In this document: one piece after another, positions 1-12,551 of the stretch
How positions within the stretch are numbered: the first letter of the stretch is position 1
How the letters are laid out: the number at the start of each line of letters is the position of its first letter
From: Corbicula japonica
Lineage: Eukaryota > Mollusca > Bivalvia > Venerida > Cyrenidae
DNA: 64,000 bases
NCBI GenBank assembly: GCA_038501625.1
Contig: JAZAYU010000114.1
Span: 868,001 to 932,000, forward strand
Reading direction: 5' to 3'
Made by a program: the position numbers and the translations under genes
The notes under the pieces: generated by a model
Databases searched by the model: none
The model's input: only the letters and a program-made list of their open reading frames with translations
What the model was told of the DNA's origin: nothing

Positions 1-483
1 CTTACCTTAAGATGTAACATTATAAATGTATTTTTTGTTTGGATCTGTACAAACTTGGGTTTGTTGTGTTTTTTTCTTCAAACACAAAGTTTAAAGTCAA
101 AGGTTTAATTTTGTTTTGCCCTTTTCAAAGTAAAAGAAATGAAAAATAATTTGTATTGCTGCCCTGAAACGTCAGCCCTACCTTTGCTCTTTCTTAAGGT
201 TTCTTCATCAGTTTTTCCATAATTTCTTCTCATGACAACCTGGTCATGAGGCAGCTAAAATCAAAATTGACATTGTAAATTATTGATAATATGTAAGGGC
301 TATAACTGTCCCTTTGAATATCATATCAATCAAGACCCCCCTATTATCTAGGTGAATTTTTTTTTCTAATACATTTGTGTTTTGTTGTTGTTGTTGTTGT
401 TTTCTCAAAAAACAACTATTCAACCTTTGCTCCATGTGGTTTGGCAGATATCTCTTCATGGGATACATCTTATATCTCCATAG
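1..483. other. Left edge, no gene seen
   Basis: AT-rich sequence with a short TTG microsatellite near 382-400. 170-215 carries a CTGAAACGTCAG...CTTCATCAG tail typical of a dispersed repeat. ORFs are short and unsupported. Confidence 0.4.
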
Positions 484-539
484 GTGTAGTCAATGGGGAG
501 GCAGGGGCGGTGGCCGCCCCAATATTTCGACTTGCCGCT

Positions 540-1345
540 GTTTTATTTTAGTCTCGCCATGGGATACAGCTGATATCTCTCCATGGAACCAGTTGATATC
601 TCTCCATGGGATACAGCTGATATCTTTCCATGGGTTACAGATGATATTTCTCCATGGGATACATTTGATACGATATGGCTGATATCTCGACATGGGATAT
701 GACCAATATCTCTCCTTGGTAAATGGCTGATATCTCCCTATGGGATACAGCTGATATTTCTCCAGAGATAAAGCTGATATCTCTCCATGGTATACCATTG
801 ATACCTCTCCGTGGGATATGGTTTCTCTCCATGGGATATGGCTGTTGTCTCTCCATGGGATAGGACTGATATCTCTCCATGGGATATGGTTTCTCTCCAT
901 GGGATATGGCTGTTGTCTCTCCATGGGATAGGACTGATATCTCTCCATGGGATATGGCTGTTGTCTCTCCATGGGATAGGACTGATATCTCTCCTTGGGA
1001 TATGGTTTCTCTCCATGGGATATGGCTGTTGTCTCTCCATGGGATAGGACTGATATCTCTCCATGGGATATGGTTTCTCTCCATGGGATAGGACTGATAC
1101 CTCTCCGTGGAATATGGTTTCTCTCCATGGGATATGGCTGTTGTCTCTCCATGGGATAGGACTGATACCTCTCCTTGGAATATGGTTTCTCTCCATGGGA
1201 TATGGCTGTTGTCTCTCCATGGGATAGGACTGATACCTCTCCTTGGAATATGGTTTCTCTCCATGGGATATGGCTGTTGTCTCTCCATGGGATATGGCTG
1301 TTGTCTCCATGAGATACGACTGATATCTCTCCATGGGATATAGAT
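540..1345. repeat. CCATGGGATA minisatellite with 68-bp higher-order period
   Basis: Repeated CTCTCCATGGGATA words separated by GGCTGTTGT, GGTTT or GGACTGATA form units of ~20-24 bp. These group into a 68-bp period between about 811 and 1345 and are more degenerate before that. Up to 220-codon ORFs run through it on both strands (YPMERQQ-type), as expected from a repeat whose period lacks stops. Confidence 0.9.
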
Positions 1346-2165
1346 GATATCTCAGAAAGAGCAGTTGTTAGTACTTCGGAACAGTCAATTCATTTCAGTA
1401 CTGAAGAAAATCTAGGTCTTGATAAATGCTTAAACCTGAGCTTAACTTTAATGTTGTGACAACAGTGTTTTATGAGGTAGGTGATACAAGTTCAATTATG
1501 CCTCTTCTAAAATATTTATTGCTTTAAAAGCAGCTATTGAATACTAGCATTGTATTTATTGTGCTAATAAGTTGATTTCTGTTGTTGTTGGGTTTGTTTC
1601 TTTCTTAACAAATATTTAGCTAGTGTTCTTTAACAATTAATATACACTTAACCAATGTTCTAACTCCATGTACACAGATCATATGAATTTTTTTGCGTGG
1701 AATCAGAGTATACATTTAAGCATATTTTAAATTTGCAACTAGTATCAACCCTGATCAGACATTGTTCATTATTTTGTCAACAAATTAAGTTAGTAAAATT
1801 CTTTCAAAGACCCCAGTTTTCAATTAATCACTTGAATATTTTAATATAAAAGTGAGTCAGTTACATAATTTAAGTATGTAAAGATTTAATGATTAATTTT
1901 TTGTGTGCCATGTGTAATTCTGTACATTTGAATTCTTTCCAATATCCCACTATTATGATTCCTATGGCATTTAAGAGAAGCCATATCAGTGAATAGCTTC
2001 AAACTTTCCTTATATTTGAATGTTTCTGTTGTTTCAACATTTGATGTTCTACAAAACTGTTTGTGTCACCTATTCAAACAAAATGTGATATGTAGGGATC
2101 ATTTGTTAGTTTTATGTCAGGTTATATTCAGATTTGCATTGCATTGTTAGATTACAGGTTTACTT
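1346..2165. other. Intergenic, little structure
   Basis: AT-rich. 1640-1715 resembles 7420-7495 (ACACTTAACCAATG, then TGGAAT), one end of the element described at 7420-8160. Nothing else is seen. Confidence 0.5.
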
Positions 2166-2409
2166 AACCCATTACTCCATATACATGCCTTTTTATGCTT
2201 GTGCAACCAGTGTAGATCCAGATCAGCCAGCACATCCGTGCCATCTGATCAGAATCTGCACTGTTTACTTTTTTGTAAAAAAAATAACCTAATTAATCAA
2301 AAAGCAAACAGTGCAGATCCTGATCAGATGGATGTGCCAGATGTGCTGGCTGATCTGGATCTACACTGTTTGCCCATGCCATAAAGGCATGTATATGGAG
2401 GAATGGGTT
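2166..2409. mobile_element. Palindromic MITE, GTGTAGATC/CTGATCAG family (copy a)
   Basis: The ends AACCCATTACTCCATATACATGCC and its inverse (GCATGTATATGGAGGAATGGGTT) enclose arms with AACCAGTGTAGATCCAGATCAG and CTGATCTGGATCTACACTG. About 244 bp, no coding capacity. Confidence 0.75.
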
Positions 2410-2675
2410 GAACTTCCTAGTTGGGCATTTGCTTGGCATTTCATAACATGTTAAATATACTCTCTGATTTTTTATGCTAGATTTTGTAACAAAAACTAGA
2501 GAAAAGAAAGTCATATTTTGTTCTATAATCTGAAACAAAATAAGGAAAATGTTTTTCTGGGTAAAGGTTTACACATTTCTTTGAATTGAATGTCTATATG
2601 GACTTGAATGCATGTTCCGACAAGTTATGCAAACATGTATTTAGAGAAAAAGGAATGTTCGTAAAAGCTACTTCA

Positions 2676-2800
2676 ACCCTTTACTACCTGGATTCACCTT
2701 TTATCACATGATACAACCAGTGTAGATCCTGATCAGCTCCCACATCCTAGCAGTCTGATCTAGATCAACACTTCTTGGTCATGGTCAGAATAGCGTAATG
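2676..2800. repeat. Partial copy of the CTGATCAG MITE family
   Basis: AACCCTTTACTACC, then ACCAGTGTAGATCCTGATCAG; one arm and part of the other. A further short fragment lies at 3254-3318. Confidence 0.6.
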
Positions 2801-4439
2801 AATCTTAAAGGGAAAGGTACATCCTTCTCAATTCATACTGTATAATCATAGATGGTTTTCATGTGCAACTGTACTTATAACAATACTTCTAGCTGTCAAA
2901 CCAAGGGATGTTATTATGAGGCCCTTCTGATTGTTCAATCGCATGCGTGTATAAACATAGTAAAATTATATTTTCATCATCAATATTTACAAATTATCAA
3001 CTAACCATAACACGCATTTCTTTTGCTGTTTAAATGCCCATGCACATGCTTAAAAAGTTGCAATGTCTGGTTATTAGTAAGTTATTGGTGACTGTCCTGT
3101 TCATTATACTATTACGTATTTAGCAGTCGTGCCTCAATTTAAACACTTCAGTAAATACAATAACAGCTGTCTTACAGTTACTGTCTTGCTTTACTCATGC
3201 ATTATCTCTATCAAAACATTGACCATCAAATAAAATTACCGATGTCTTTAAAGCAAACAGTTAAGATCTACAGTGTTTGGCCATGCAATAAAGGTGTGTC
3301 TATGAAGTAAAGGGTTAAAATATCTAGAAAACAGTTAGTCCATTTGAACCATGTAAGTCTGATATTTGATCAAAATCTACGCTTATTTCAGTGTTAGCAA
3401 AATCTTCCCATCCTGCATAACTAATATAACAGGGTCACTGTATAAGAAGTACGCTAAATTGCTGAATGTTTCAAAATCTTTAACAGTGCATTTTGATTTT
3501 TGTTGCAGTACATTCTTGCTTATTGTTAGGACAAGTATATGTAGTCCTTTCATAAGGCAGTTATTTCATGGTTATTTGTGTAAGAACCAAGGTTGAGGTT
3601 ATGACATCTGAAATGTTTGCTTCATCCCCACTAGGCCTAGGACCACAGCTCAGATGGGCACTCATCGCAACAAGAGACAACAATTTTGACTGTTATTTAA
3701 ATCAATTCCATTTGAAATAACCATTTTATTTCTTGATTAAGAGCACACCAGGGCACATTTCATGCTGTTTACCAGATAATAGTTCACTACAAAGATGAAT
3801 TGATTAATTTTATTTAAAATGGCAAAAACTTATAGATTGACATTTATATAGGGATACAGAATATTGATTATGAAATTCACTTAACTACATACAACAAGAA
3901 TGATTTTTAAAATTACACAATGTTTACTCAAGTATTTTTATGAATTTGTTCAAACACACAAGTGTCCAGAAAATGATAAATACAAAATCACAGCAATGTT
4001 ATGATCAATAGAATTAGCACAAAGCTATGTGGGTGCATTCACATGGAGTAAGTTGGTGCTTTATTGATTTTTCTTCCTAGAATTACCAGAAAAACTACAT
4101 TGTGACTGCAACAGTTTGTACCTAGTCATACAAACGGTGCACACATTATTGAACAATGTTGTGCAAGCTGTCTTTTTTATGCATTGAAAGCAAGATTAGC
4201 AAGCATTGAAATACCAGAAATATGTTGACAGATTGAATGGCTTTTATTCTTTTAGACCATACTCTAATGAATTTCTGTGAAACAAGTATGTTACATGGTC
4301 ACATTGTGGAAGAAAATGTTTCACACTGTCAGAGTTTTTGTCATAGGTTTGATGATATTTCAATTTTCATAATTTATTTTTGGGGTAATACAAACTTTTT
4401 TATTCTATTCGAACTGTAGTGAAAAATGACTACTGAAGT
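2801..4439. other. Intergenic, no gene seen
   Basis: AT-rich. It contains only the MITE fragment at 3254-3318. ORFs at 3366-3596 and 4237-4419 show no domain or splice context. Confidence 0.4.
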
Positions 4440-5035
4440 CCTTAACTTAATTTCATTTATAACATCATGAAAAATTTACTATTCTGTAACATAATTTCAT
4501 GAAAAATTGACTATTCCGTAACATACTTACATAAGAAATGACTATTCTGTCATATTATTTCATAAAAAATTTACTATTACATTATTTCATTAAAAAATGA
4601 CTACCTGTGCAACGCATGTATTCGTTTCATAAATTAATTAAAAAGTTACTATTCTATTACATAATTTTATAAGAAATGACTATTCTGTTACATTATTTCA
4701 TGAAAAATTGTCCAGTATGGGACAGAATTTCATGACTAATAAGTATTTTGTTACATTATTTCATGAAAATGACTATTCTGTTACATAATTTCATGAAAAA
4801 TTTCTGGTCTTTTACATAATTTCACAAAAAATACTAGTGTGTCTCATAATTGCATTAAAAATAGTAGTATGATTCATAATTTCACAAAAAGTAAAAAAGT
4901 AAAAGTGTGTTTTATTATTACACAAAAATGATGTGTGGTGTGTTACATAATTTCACAAAAAAGACTAGTGTGTTACATAATTTCACAAAAAAACAGCTAG
5001 TGTGTTAAATCATTTTACAAAAGTGACTTGTGTGT
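4440..5035. repeat. Degenerate tandem repeat, ~35 bp
   Basis: Repeats of ACATAATTTCATGAAAAATT and GACTATTCTGTT drift into TTTCACAAAAAATACTAGTGTG along the array. About 17 units. Confidence 0.8.
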
Positions 5036-5139
5036 TTCCCTACGGAAAATATAATATTTGCATGCTACATGAGTGAAGTCATGTCTACAAGTATTTGAGG
5101 TAATATATTCAAGTTAGTGACATCCTTTACAAAACAAGG

Positions 5140-5350
5140 TTTGGGTCAATATTTCAGCTTAAGGAAACAAAATTTAGTTTGTATACATATACATACAATG
5201 TTAAGAACAGGAAAGGGTATGCAAGAAAAAGTATCTTGCACATAGGGGTAAAGATAGAAAAATCTGTCGCCTGGGGTAAACTGTTTTGGGAACACAGTTC
5301 CCCCCTCGGTGACAGATTTTTCCATCCTCACCTCACACTCATGCAAGATA
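5140..5350. repeat. Hairpin element, reverse copy of the 32760-33010 family
   Basis: GTATGCAAGAAAAAGTATCTTGCA and AAAATCTGTCGCC...GGTGACAGATTTTTCC form the arms. Flanking TTTAGTTTGTATACA matches the other copy in reverse. Confidence 0.6.
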
Positions 5351-5575
5351 CATAATCTTACCTGAAATGTAGTGGGGTTGTTTTGTTCTTTTTTAGACTT
5401 GTATTAATTAAGGTGCATTTATAAATGATAACAGAAGTTTTATCCTTTTTATTTTAAAATTCTATGAGAGTTTCTTAACAGTGTTATGTTTTTGCGGGTG
5501 TTTATATTGTATATACATTTATGAGATGGGCCATGTGGAAATGTGTCTTGTAGGGGAAGTTGACATTATTTGATT

Positions 5576-5813
5576 AACCCTTTTCTCCATATATACGCAT
5601 TTTTACGCATGTGCGATCAGTGTAGATCCAGATCAGCTGGCACATCCGTTCCATCTGATCAGGATCTGCACTGGTCGCATTTTGGTCAGAAATAACTGAA
5701 CAAATCAAAAAGCAAACAGTGCAGATGCTGATCAGACGGCACGGATGTGCCAGCTGATCTGGATCTACACTGATCGCACATGCATTAAAGGTGAGTCTAT
5801 GGAGGAAAGGGTT
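5576..5813. mobile_element. Palindromic MITE, GTGTAGATC/CTGATCAG family (copy b)
   Basis: The ends AACCCTTTTCTCCATATA and its inverse near GGAGGAAAGGGTT, and the arms GATCAGTGTAGATCCAGATC and its inverse, match the copy at 2166-2409. Confidence 0.78.
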
Positions 5814-6600
5814 AAATGTTATCATTAAGTTGAGCATAACATATTGCTTTTTATCAAATTTGTAATTTTTTTATATTGTGTAGTCAAGAATTGTAACAAA
5901 TCACTGATAATTTTAAAATAAATAACAGAACTAGCAACACAAGGCTTGCATGCAAGACTGGCGTACCTTCTTTACTGCAATATTGTTACAACAGTTCTGC
6001 ATGCATCTCTTGAACAGCTAAACTTGTCAACAATATTGGCAGAGACACATTTTCCTGCAGCATGGCTCTCTTGATGGGTGACTTTGTGCAATGAGTGCTA
6101 ACAGAATTTCAAACATGAATTTTTCTTTTAGTATTTGACCTAAGAGTGAAGTAATTGTGACTTGACTACCATAGTTTCTTTAAACTACTTGGTAATGCAT
6201 TTTTGATTTGTGAAATATTTGTTTTTGTTTCAATTTAAAATTTGACTGGCTCAAAAAAGAAAGAAAACATATTTCAAATTGTTTGTTTTGTTATTCTTTC
6301 CGTAGACTGTAAATGCATTTATTTTTGTCAGATTTGTTTGATTTGTTACTTTGAAACTGACATTCCTTACCCGAGGATTTTCGTATATATCTTGAAAAAC
6401 TTGAAAAAAGTCAGTTATACGTATATATGAAATTGTGTGGTACAAAAGTAGAGCATATTCACTGACCGGAAAATCGCAAACACTTTTGCGGATGAATTTT
6501 GCCTGAAGATACATAGTATAAATGTACGCATTGATCGTATTGCGAAAGCATCAAAAAGATAAAATTGACTGTTCAATCACACTGATTTATTCTCAGAGCA
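5814..6600. other. Intergenic with a dispersed repeat fragment
   Basis: 5940-6000 (TTGCATGCAAGACTGGCGTACC) reappears inverted at 23945-24012. Nothing else is recognised. Confidence 0.45.
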
Positions 6601-6619
6601 ATAAGCCGGCACAGTGCCC

Positions 6620-6740
6620 TAACTAATTATTGCATATGTATGTATGTATGTTGGTTTATTTATAGACGCCATCGGCAAGCCATGTAGGCGTCTGTCTGTA
6701 GTTATTCTTCTTCTTGTCGAATTTCTTCTTTCTTCTTTAG
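6620..6740. repeat. Possible interspersed repeat edge with TGTA microsatellite
   Basis: (TGTA)n is followed by a near-palindrome, TAGACGCCATCGGCAAGCC...GTAGGCGTCTGTCTG. The element limits are unclear. Confidence 0.35.
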
Positions 6741-6885
6741 TCTTTCGATATGAGATCCATCCTCTCCACCCTCGGACTGCCTGTCCTTTCGGAACGTGAA
6801 TGAAGAGGACGCATTCCTTCCCTCTTCTGTCATCTTTAAATGTATGTTCCTTGATGTCGATTGGCTGGTTTAGTTGTTACTATTT

Positions 6886-7491
6886 TTAGTAAATTTCTTT
6901 TATCCGTTGACCTATTTGTCGATGATCTAGTTTTCGAGTACTTCTTTTGGCGTTCTCCTGATAGGTCACCTTTTGAGAGCAACACTCCCTGATGTTTGTC
7001 TGGAGAGATCGTCTGCTGGTTTCGCTGATTGTCGTCGGTTCTGCCATCTGTGGATCCCACATCCCCTTGTCTGACCGCCCATTCGAGAGCTCTCGTTTTG
7101 AAAACCTGGCTGTAGAAGGCCCCGCCGCTGTCCTCATGCAGATTTGATCGCCCCATGGTTGTCCAGTCGCCTCGTAGATTTCTCGGAGAGGGTCAACGAT
7201 GCGGCGTTGTAGCGTATCGCGTCCAAAGTCCAGCAGCGGGGCCCACCAGGCGGACCCCGCATACGGCAGAGAGAAGATAATGATGTCCGTATGTGGCAGC
7301 ACATAACTATCGGCGACCCTCTTGACTCCAGCTGACCATCTCTCCAGTGCCCTCTCCACGACGTGCACGTCTCGGGGAGTTCGGAGAGGAATTATTGCAT
7401 ACTCCGTTGTAAATAATATTATACACTTAACCAATGCTCTAACTACACCGATCATAAAACTGTAATTCCTCTGCATGGAATTTAAGTACAC
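6886..7491 (-). CDS. Unassigned 201-codon ORF in a GC-richer island
   Basis: The region 6740-7390 is clearly richer in GC than its surroundings and carries the longest non-repeat ORF outside the spliced gene. The protein has charged and aromatic stretches (for example ERALERWSAGVKRVAD and SAWWAPLLDFGRD) and a Ser/Arg/Thr-rich tail, with no motif I recognise. A second frame, 6836-7156, overlaps the 3' part, so a frameshift or an intron is possible. The first ~20 codons lie in an inverted-repeat end (7420-7448), so the true start may be internal. It could be a decayed exon or a transposon ORF. Confidence 0.3.
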   Translation of the reverse strand: MYLNSMQRNYSFMIGVVRALVKCIILFTTEYAIIPLRTPRDVHVVERALERWSAGVKRVADSYVLPHTDIIIFSLPYAGSAWWAPLLDFGRDTLQRRIVDPLREIYEATGQPWGDQICMRTAAGPSTARFSKRELSNGRSDKGMWDPQMAEPTTISETSRRSLQTNIRECCSQKVTYQENAKRSTRKLDHRQIGQRIKEIY

Positions 7492-8160
7492 TGTTCAGAT
7501 TTGAAAAAAGAAGATGCCTCTGTAGCAAAATAAACATCAAAATTTTAGTAAATGACATGACTGGCCATAAATAAGTATGACACATAGTGAGTGTGAAATA
7601 CCCCAAACCACATCTACAGTGTTTACCTCAAACCACTTGAAATCGACTACATTTAATATTTAATATTAATTAATCAGATTACAGGTAAAATGCATGGCTT
7701 GTTTGTGAAATTTAACACCCCCACCCCCCCACCCAAAAAAAGATATTATTTTCAATGTTTATTATTAAAATATGGTTATAGAGGCAACAAGTTTAACACT
7801 TGATTTTTATACTAGAGCTCACAAGTCCTTATTTCATATGGACTTATTTAATTATCACAACCTTATATTGGATTTGGTTTGGGGTAGTTTGGGTTGGTTT
7901 GGGGTAGTTTGGGGTATTAGAACGGACCCCTGAAAATGGTTTGACTTTTATTTTTACTCCTACCTTTATTCATTGTCTGTGGTATCCAAACTTTTGTGGG
8001 AATTTATGACTGTTTGATGAAAAGAAGTGACAATGCTGTATCTTATTGTGTCCCAAGTTTGAAGCGTGTACTCCGAATCCACGCTGAGAAAAAAAAGATC
8101 CGTGTAGTTAGAACATTGGATAATGGTGTAAACAGTTAGAACATTGGAGAAGTGTATAAA
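7420..8160. mobile_element. MITE-like inverted-repeat element
   Basis: Left TATACACTTAACCAATGCTC (from 7421) is inverted at the right end in two tandem versions (TTAGAACATTGGATAATGGTGT and TTAGAACATTGGAGAAGTGTATA). The interior includes a GGTTTGGGGTAGTTT-type repeat at 7866-7915. No coding sequence. Confidence 0.5.
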
Positions 8161-9235
8161 GCTATTTGTCGCTGGCGCATTCACCTTCAGACAGTTGAAC
8201 CAATAAATTGGTGGCCCAATTAATTTCCGGTTTCACAGATTTCCAGGATGTCTTGTTGTCCACACTTCCAGAATACTTTGACTTTTTACAAAACTGTCGC
8301 ATTATGACTGTGCGAGAAAGGGACCAACCTGCCTAAGCTGAAAACTTCCCGGATCAAAATGACAGTCAGTCTAAAATGTCCCCTATTTATATCCCCGGTC
8401 CCGCTTGTTCGGCTTCATACAATGATCTTGTTCACATTCAAGCGTATCAGTGACGCAAGGAGGAATTCCTGATCCAGAGACTGCAGGCTAGATTCGTACC
8501 CGGGATGAGATTCTTTTTCAATTTCCACAATCCACATGATTTCAACACAGGGAACAACCACCCATTGAGCATATATATTTATTTTGAACATAACTTGACC
8601 GCTGTACGTTATATTCCTGTATCAAAGAACCGTATTAAACAGTAGGCGGGGCAGGAGTAAAAACTCTAAATCATGCTGTGGTTCTGTGACAATCTCCATA
8701 AGCATACAATTAACGTTCACATTTGAATTCCACTGAAATTAGGGCAAGGCGGCAATAGCTTGTTCTTCTTGTAGCTCAAGAATATCTGTAAATATAAAAT
8801 ATGTTTATATTTGTTGATTTGGACCGTCCAACAAACTCAAGATTCTCTACGAAGATTGACTGAAGTGTTTTACCCTGCACCTAGACGAAGGAACTTGGTG
8901 GGGTTTCATGATTTGCTATGGTTTGATCAACAACAGTGAACATCTTTGTTCATGGCCATAAATGTTTTTTACGTTAACTAGGCCACCATTGCAAGAAGGG
9001 GAAGTTCAAAATAGCAATTAAATATTTTCACTAGTTTAATTAAGCTAACATTTTGCTCTCAGATTAATTGAGTCTATGTACAACCACTCCAGTGCTCGAT
9101 TCGGCGAAAACAGCTTACAGTGTGATATAATAAAACTGATAAAAAGGAACGGTTTCGTCGGTAAAGTCAGAAAACTGATAAGTTTCTAAAGAAAAGAGCT
9201 AAAAGTTCCTCTGCTAGGTCGCGAAACTCGATCTC
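8161..9235. other. Intergenic, no gene seen
   Basis: No repeat, RNA or exon is recognised. Confidence 0.35.
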
Positions 9236-9600
9236 CATTTATGATGTCGAATTTTCGAAAAATTACGACGCCATGGCGAACATTGGCGTTGTCCTTTATT
9301 TATGACTACGGTGTTCTGTTGGACGTTTATGACTACGGTGTTCCGTTGGGATTATTGTACTTTCGACTTGAGATTCCGAAACAACGATGCGAGATTGCGA
9401 AAACACGATGCGATGTCGCGAAAGTACGTTGTGAGAACGCTATAGCTAATATCGTGCATTCGCATCGTACTTTCGCGACCTCGCATCGTTGTTTCGCGTT
9501 CTCGCATCGTGTTTTAGCGTTAACGTGGTCTCGCCCAAGAGGTCGAAAAGGCGAAACACCGATGGCCTCAATGCGACACCGTATATGAACGAACCGAATT
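9236..9600. repeat. Inverted repeat rich in CGATGCGA/TCGCATCG
   Basis: CGAGATTGCGAAAACACGATGCG and CGCATCGTTGTTTCGCGTTC words face each other around ~9450. A tandem pair, TATGACTACGGTGTTC, lies at 9300-9345. The 115-codon ORF over this palindrome is not considered a gene. Confidence 0.6.
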
Positions 9601-12384
9601 ATACTGCCGCTGGTGACGACATTGAGTCTTCAAGAAAATATCGTTTTTTTCAACAGATGGCATGGATAACAATTTCTTGCAACACCATCAGATTCAGTTT
9701 TTCGCATGTTTTCACCGATGACGGAAAAAGAAGTTGTACTTCATGTACGATCTTTCCCACCCCCAAGATTAGTCACGCTATGTGACGTGTGTACATCATT
9801 ATGTATAAGAATAAACGTCATTGTAAATAATTCTGCTGTTACAAAAGTGATTTCGGAAATAAAAGACCATAAGCAGATGGCAAAGTTAACTTGATATATT
9901 GGTATGTTTTGCAAGAAAAATTATCGATCACATATGCGCGGTTCATATTGGACAATCTGGACCTTAGGAAAATGTTAGTGGGCGGTAACTCTGCGCACCA
10001 ATTACATCATTTCGGTCGCAAAACATCTATATCATTAGTCGAATGAGACAGACTGATACGAAACGTCAAAAGCAAATTCTTGTAACTTCAACAATATAGA
10101 GACCTGTACCCTATCTAAAATGCCATTTTAGTTCGCTTTTTTTAATCGATAAAAGCAACTAGGAAGGATAATTTGATCATTGGAGGTTTTAAACATAGGA
10201 AAACCTATGACATTAAATAAAAAAAAATAACAACAGCAAACAAAACAACAACAAAAAACACAAGACCCAAAAAGTCTTTAAGACGACAGTTGTTCATAAT
10301 GTAGGAGTCCAATGACACGTTGTTCTATTCAAAAGTTTGTACATTTTTGAATATGAGGATATAAATATATCCAATAACAAGGACCAACTCCCTTCAAAGG
10401 TCACTTTTGGGGTTTCCATTGTGTGATCTCTGAAGACAGGTTTGCCAGAATTTTGTCAAAGCGTACCAAAGAGCACAGAATGACAGTCATACCGGTCCAC
10501 AATCTTGACAGTGTTTCAAGGTTGGGCGCACAAAGCGGAAGATATCCAATCAAATGTACATAGTTTATTAGTATGGGAAATATCACACTCACGCGAGGCA
10601 TGTTGCCATTGCTTTCATTACAGTTTGAATGGCCGATCTGTTACTCGTTCTTTTTTCAATTGATTTCCTAAGTGCAAGAATGGAAACTAATTTAGTCTTA
10701 CTTCTGTTTCATTAAACTGCATGTTTAACCCATCATAAAGTGTCAAAATTATTATTATTATTAACAAGAAGTGTTAATTGACAACAAGTAGTGTTAGCGT
10801 CAGGGCCGTTAATTGCCTTCAACGGGAAAATGAAATGAAAAGAGCGTAAAGCCCGAAATACCACGATGATCGCAATGAATTATGAACTCATTTTATATGT
10901 TAACACAACTAATTATTTCAATTAATCGTTTATTATATACGGTGACATAGACGGAACATTGAAGTTATAGTTTTATATCGCGTTTTCGTGCTTCGTGTGA
11001 AGATGGAAACATTATAGTAACCCCACGTTCACAAATAGACCCCGCTTCTACTACGATGTAAAACGTAGCCGAAAACGTGGCCGATCGTGACAAATCGCGG
11101 GAGAAACGTAATGGAGTCTTCATAAGCGCAGTATGATCGCGATAGGGTGTTCCTGGTCGGAGAGATCTACGCTCTCGCCACGCGTAGCGGCATCGTAGCC
11201 AACAAGAATCGGTGTAAAGTCGTAAAAAGAGCGTAGTAAGCATCGTGGAAAACTTTTTAAATTGGGGCTTGATCGGGGATCGTCGCAGCTCTGAATAAAC
11301 GGGGGTATGTTTGGTTATATGGTTATACTTGGACGAATAATAAAAATTTCATTGTCCACACAGTTCAGTTTTCACCTTCAACGGCAATGTTGTGCAGCTG
11401 AATTAGATCTACCTATGTTGGAAGCAAATTTGGTAATATTTGTATAAATAACAAAGAGTGATACCATACTATGCAAGTTTAGGTTTTAACTCAATAAAAA
11501 AGTAACGTTTTTACAGTTATTTCTACTATTTAGTTTGGTTGCAAGATTATGTGGCGGTATTTCCGTTTTGATTTATTGTATCCACATATATTCTCAATCT
11601 CCTTCGCAGAGTTGTCGATCCTTACACTCGCTTAACACCTCTTCCAAGTTTTTTTCTATCAAACTCGGCAGCCTTATTTTATATAGTCATAATAATTATT
11701 ATGTCTTTGACAGTTTTATATAAAACAAATGACAGAAATCTTCACGATCATTTATTAAAACCAAAGAAACCCAAGCTATTATAAATGTAATTGGTGAACT
11801 ATTTCTTTGTGTTAAAGTAAAAGTAGTTGAAAGTAGTCCCAGCCTATAACAGAGGTGAATGTAAGGGCGCAGGGGACAGTTTCCGAGGCTTCCGCCAGAG
11901 TCTGGGACCCCGTGCAAGCTTACATTGACCGAAAATAAAAACTTTGCACAGCTAAAATTGTGTTGTTGTACTTTCTGTGTTGCAGGGGTCTAGCTTTTTA
12001 CAAACCACATCCAACTGTTCCACAGAACCAGTCATTTGATCTACACAGGCATTTAAAGTCACCCCTAGTCCTGATTTTCCAATGCAAATTTGGCCGAATT
12101 CTACATATTTGAGAACCTGCAAAATATTTCCTGCAATGACTTTTCAAATAAAACCCCTTTCATGCTAATATTTTATGTGTCCCTAATCTCCCAAGCAGCT
12201 GGAAAGTGTCTCCCATCCTTCTCGATTTTTCAGCATTTGACATTGAAATACCTCACCCCCAAATTATTCTCAAATTCAGCCTGGCCGAATGCGTTTTCAT
12301 CCGGCAACTGTTCAACTCAGAACATACAAAGCTAGCATCTATGTATTTGAGCCACTGTGATCAGATTTCACATTTCATATACTT
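9601..12384. other. Intergenic, no convincing gene
   Basis: A GC-richer patch at 11030-11240 carries a 92-codon minus-strand ORF without recognisable features. Other ORFs are short. No RNA gene seen. Confidence 0.35.
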
Positions 12385-12551
12385 AACAAATAAAACATGG
12401 CATTGAGGGCAATATGCAAGTTTACGGACTGGTTGGTCAGACTGAGGAAGGTATATGGCCCGAAGCGCAGCTGAGGGCCATATACCTTCCTCAGTCTGAC
12501 CAACCAGTCCGTAAACTTGCATATTGCCCTCAATGCCATGTTTTATTTGTT
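12385..12551. repeat. Perfect 77-bp inverted repeat with 13-nt loop
   Basis: Arms 12385-12461 and 12475-12551 are exact reverse complements over 77 bases. The loop is GAAGCGCAGCTGA. The outer ends are AACAAATAAAA/TTTTATTTGTT. Confidence 0.97.

Noticed and set aside
170..215. CTGATGA on the minus strand near 205 as a hammerhead core
   Set aside because: The following GAAA comes at once, without a stem II, so the geometry does not fit.
490..1334. Long overlapping ORFs of 198-220 codons with YPMERQQ-type repeats
   Set aside because: They follow from a stop-free minisatellite and exist in several frames and both strands at once; no start context, splice site or non-repeat sequence supports them.
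9241..9588. 115-codon ORF with repeated Arg-Cys-Glu motifs
   Set aside because: It lies across an inverted repeat of CGATGCGA words; the apparent motif repeats are the palindrome.
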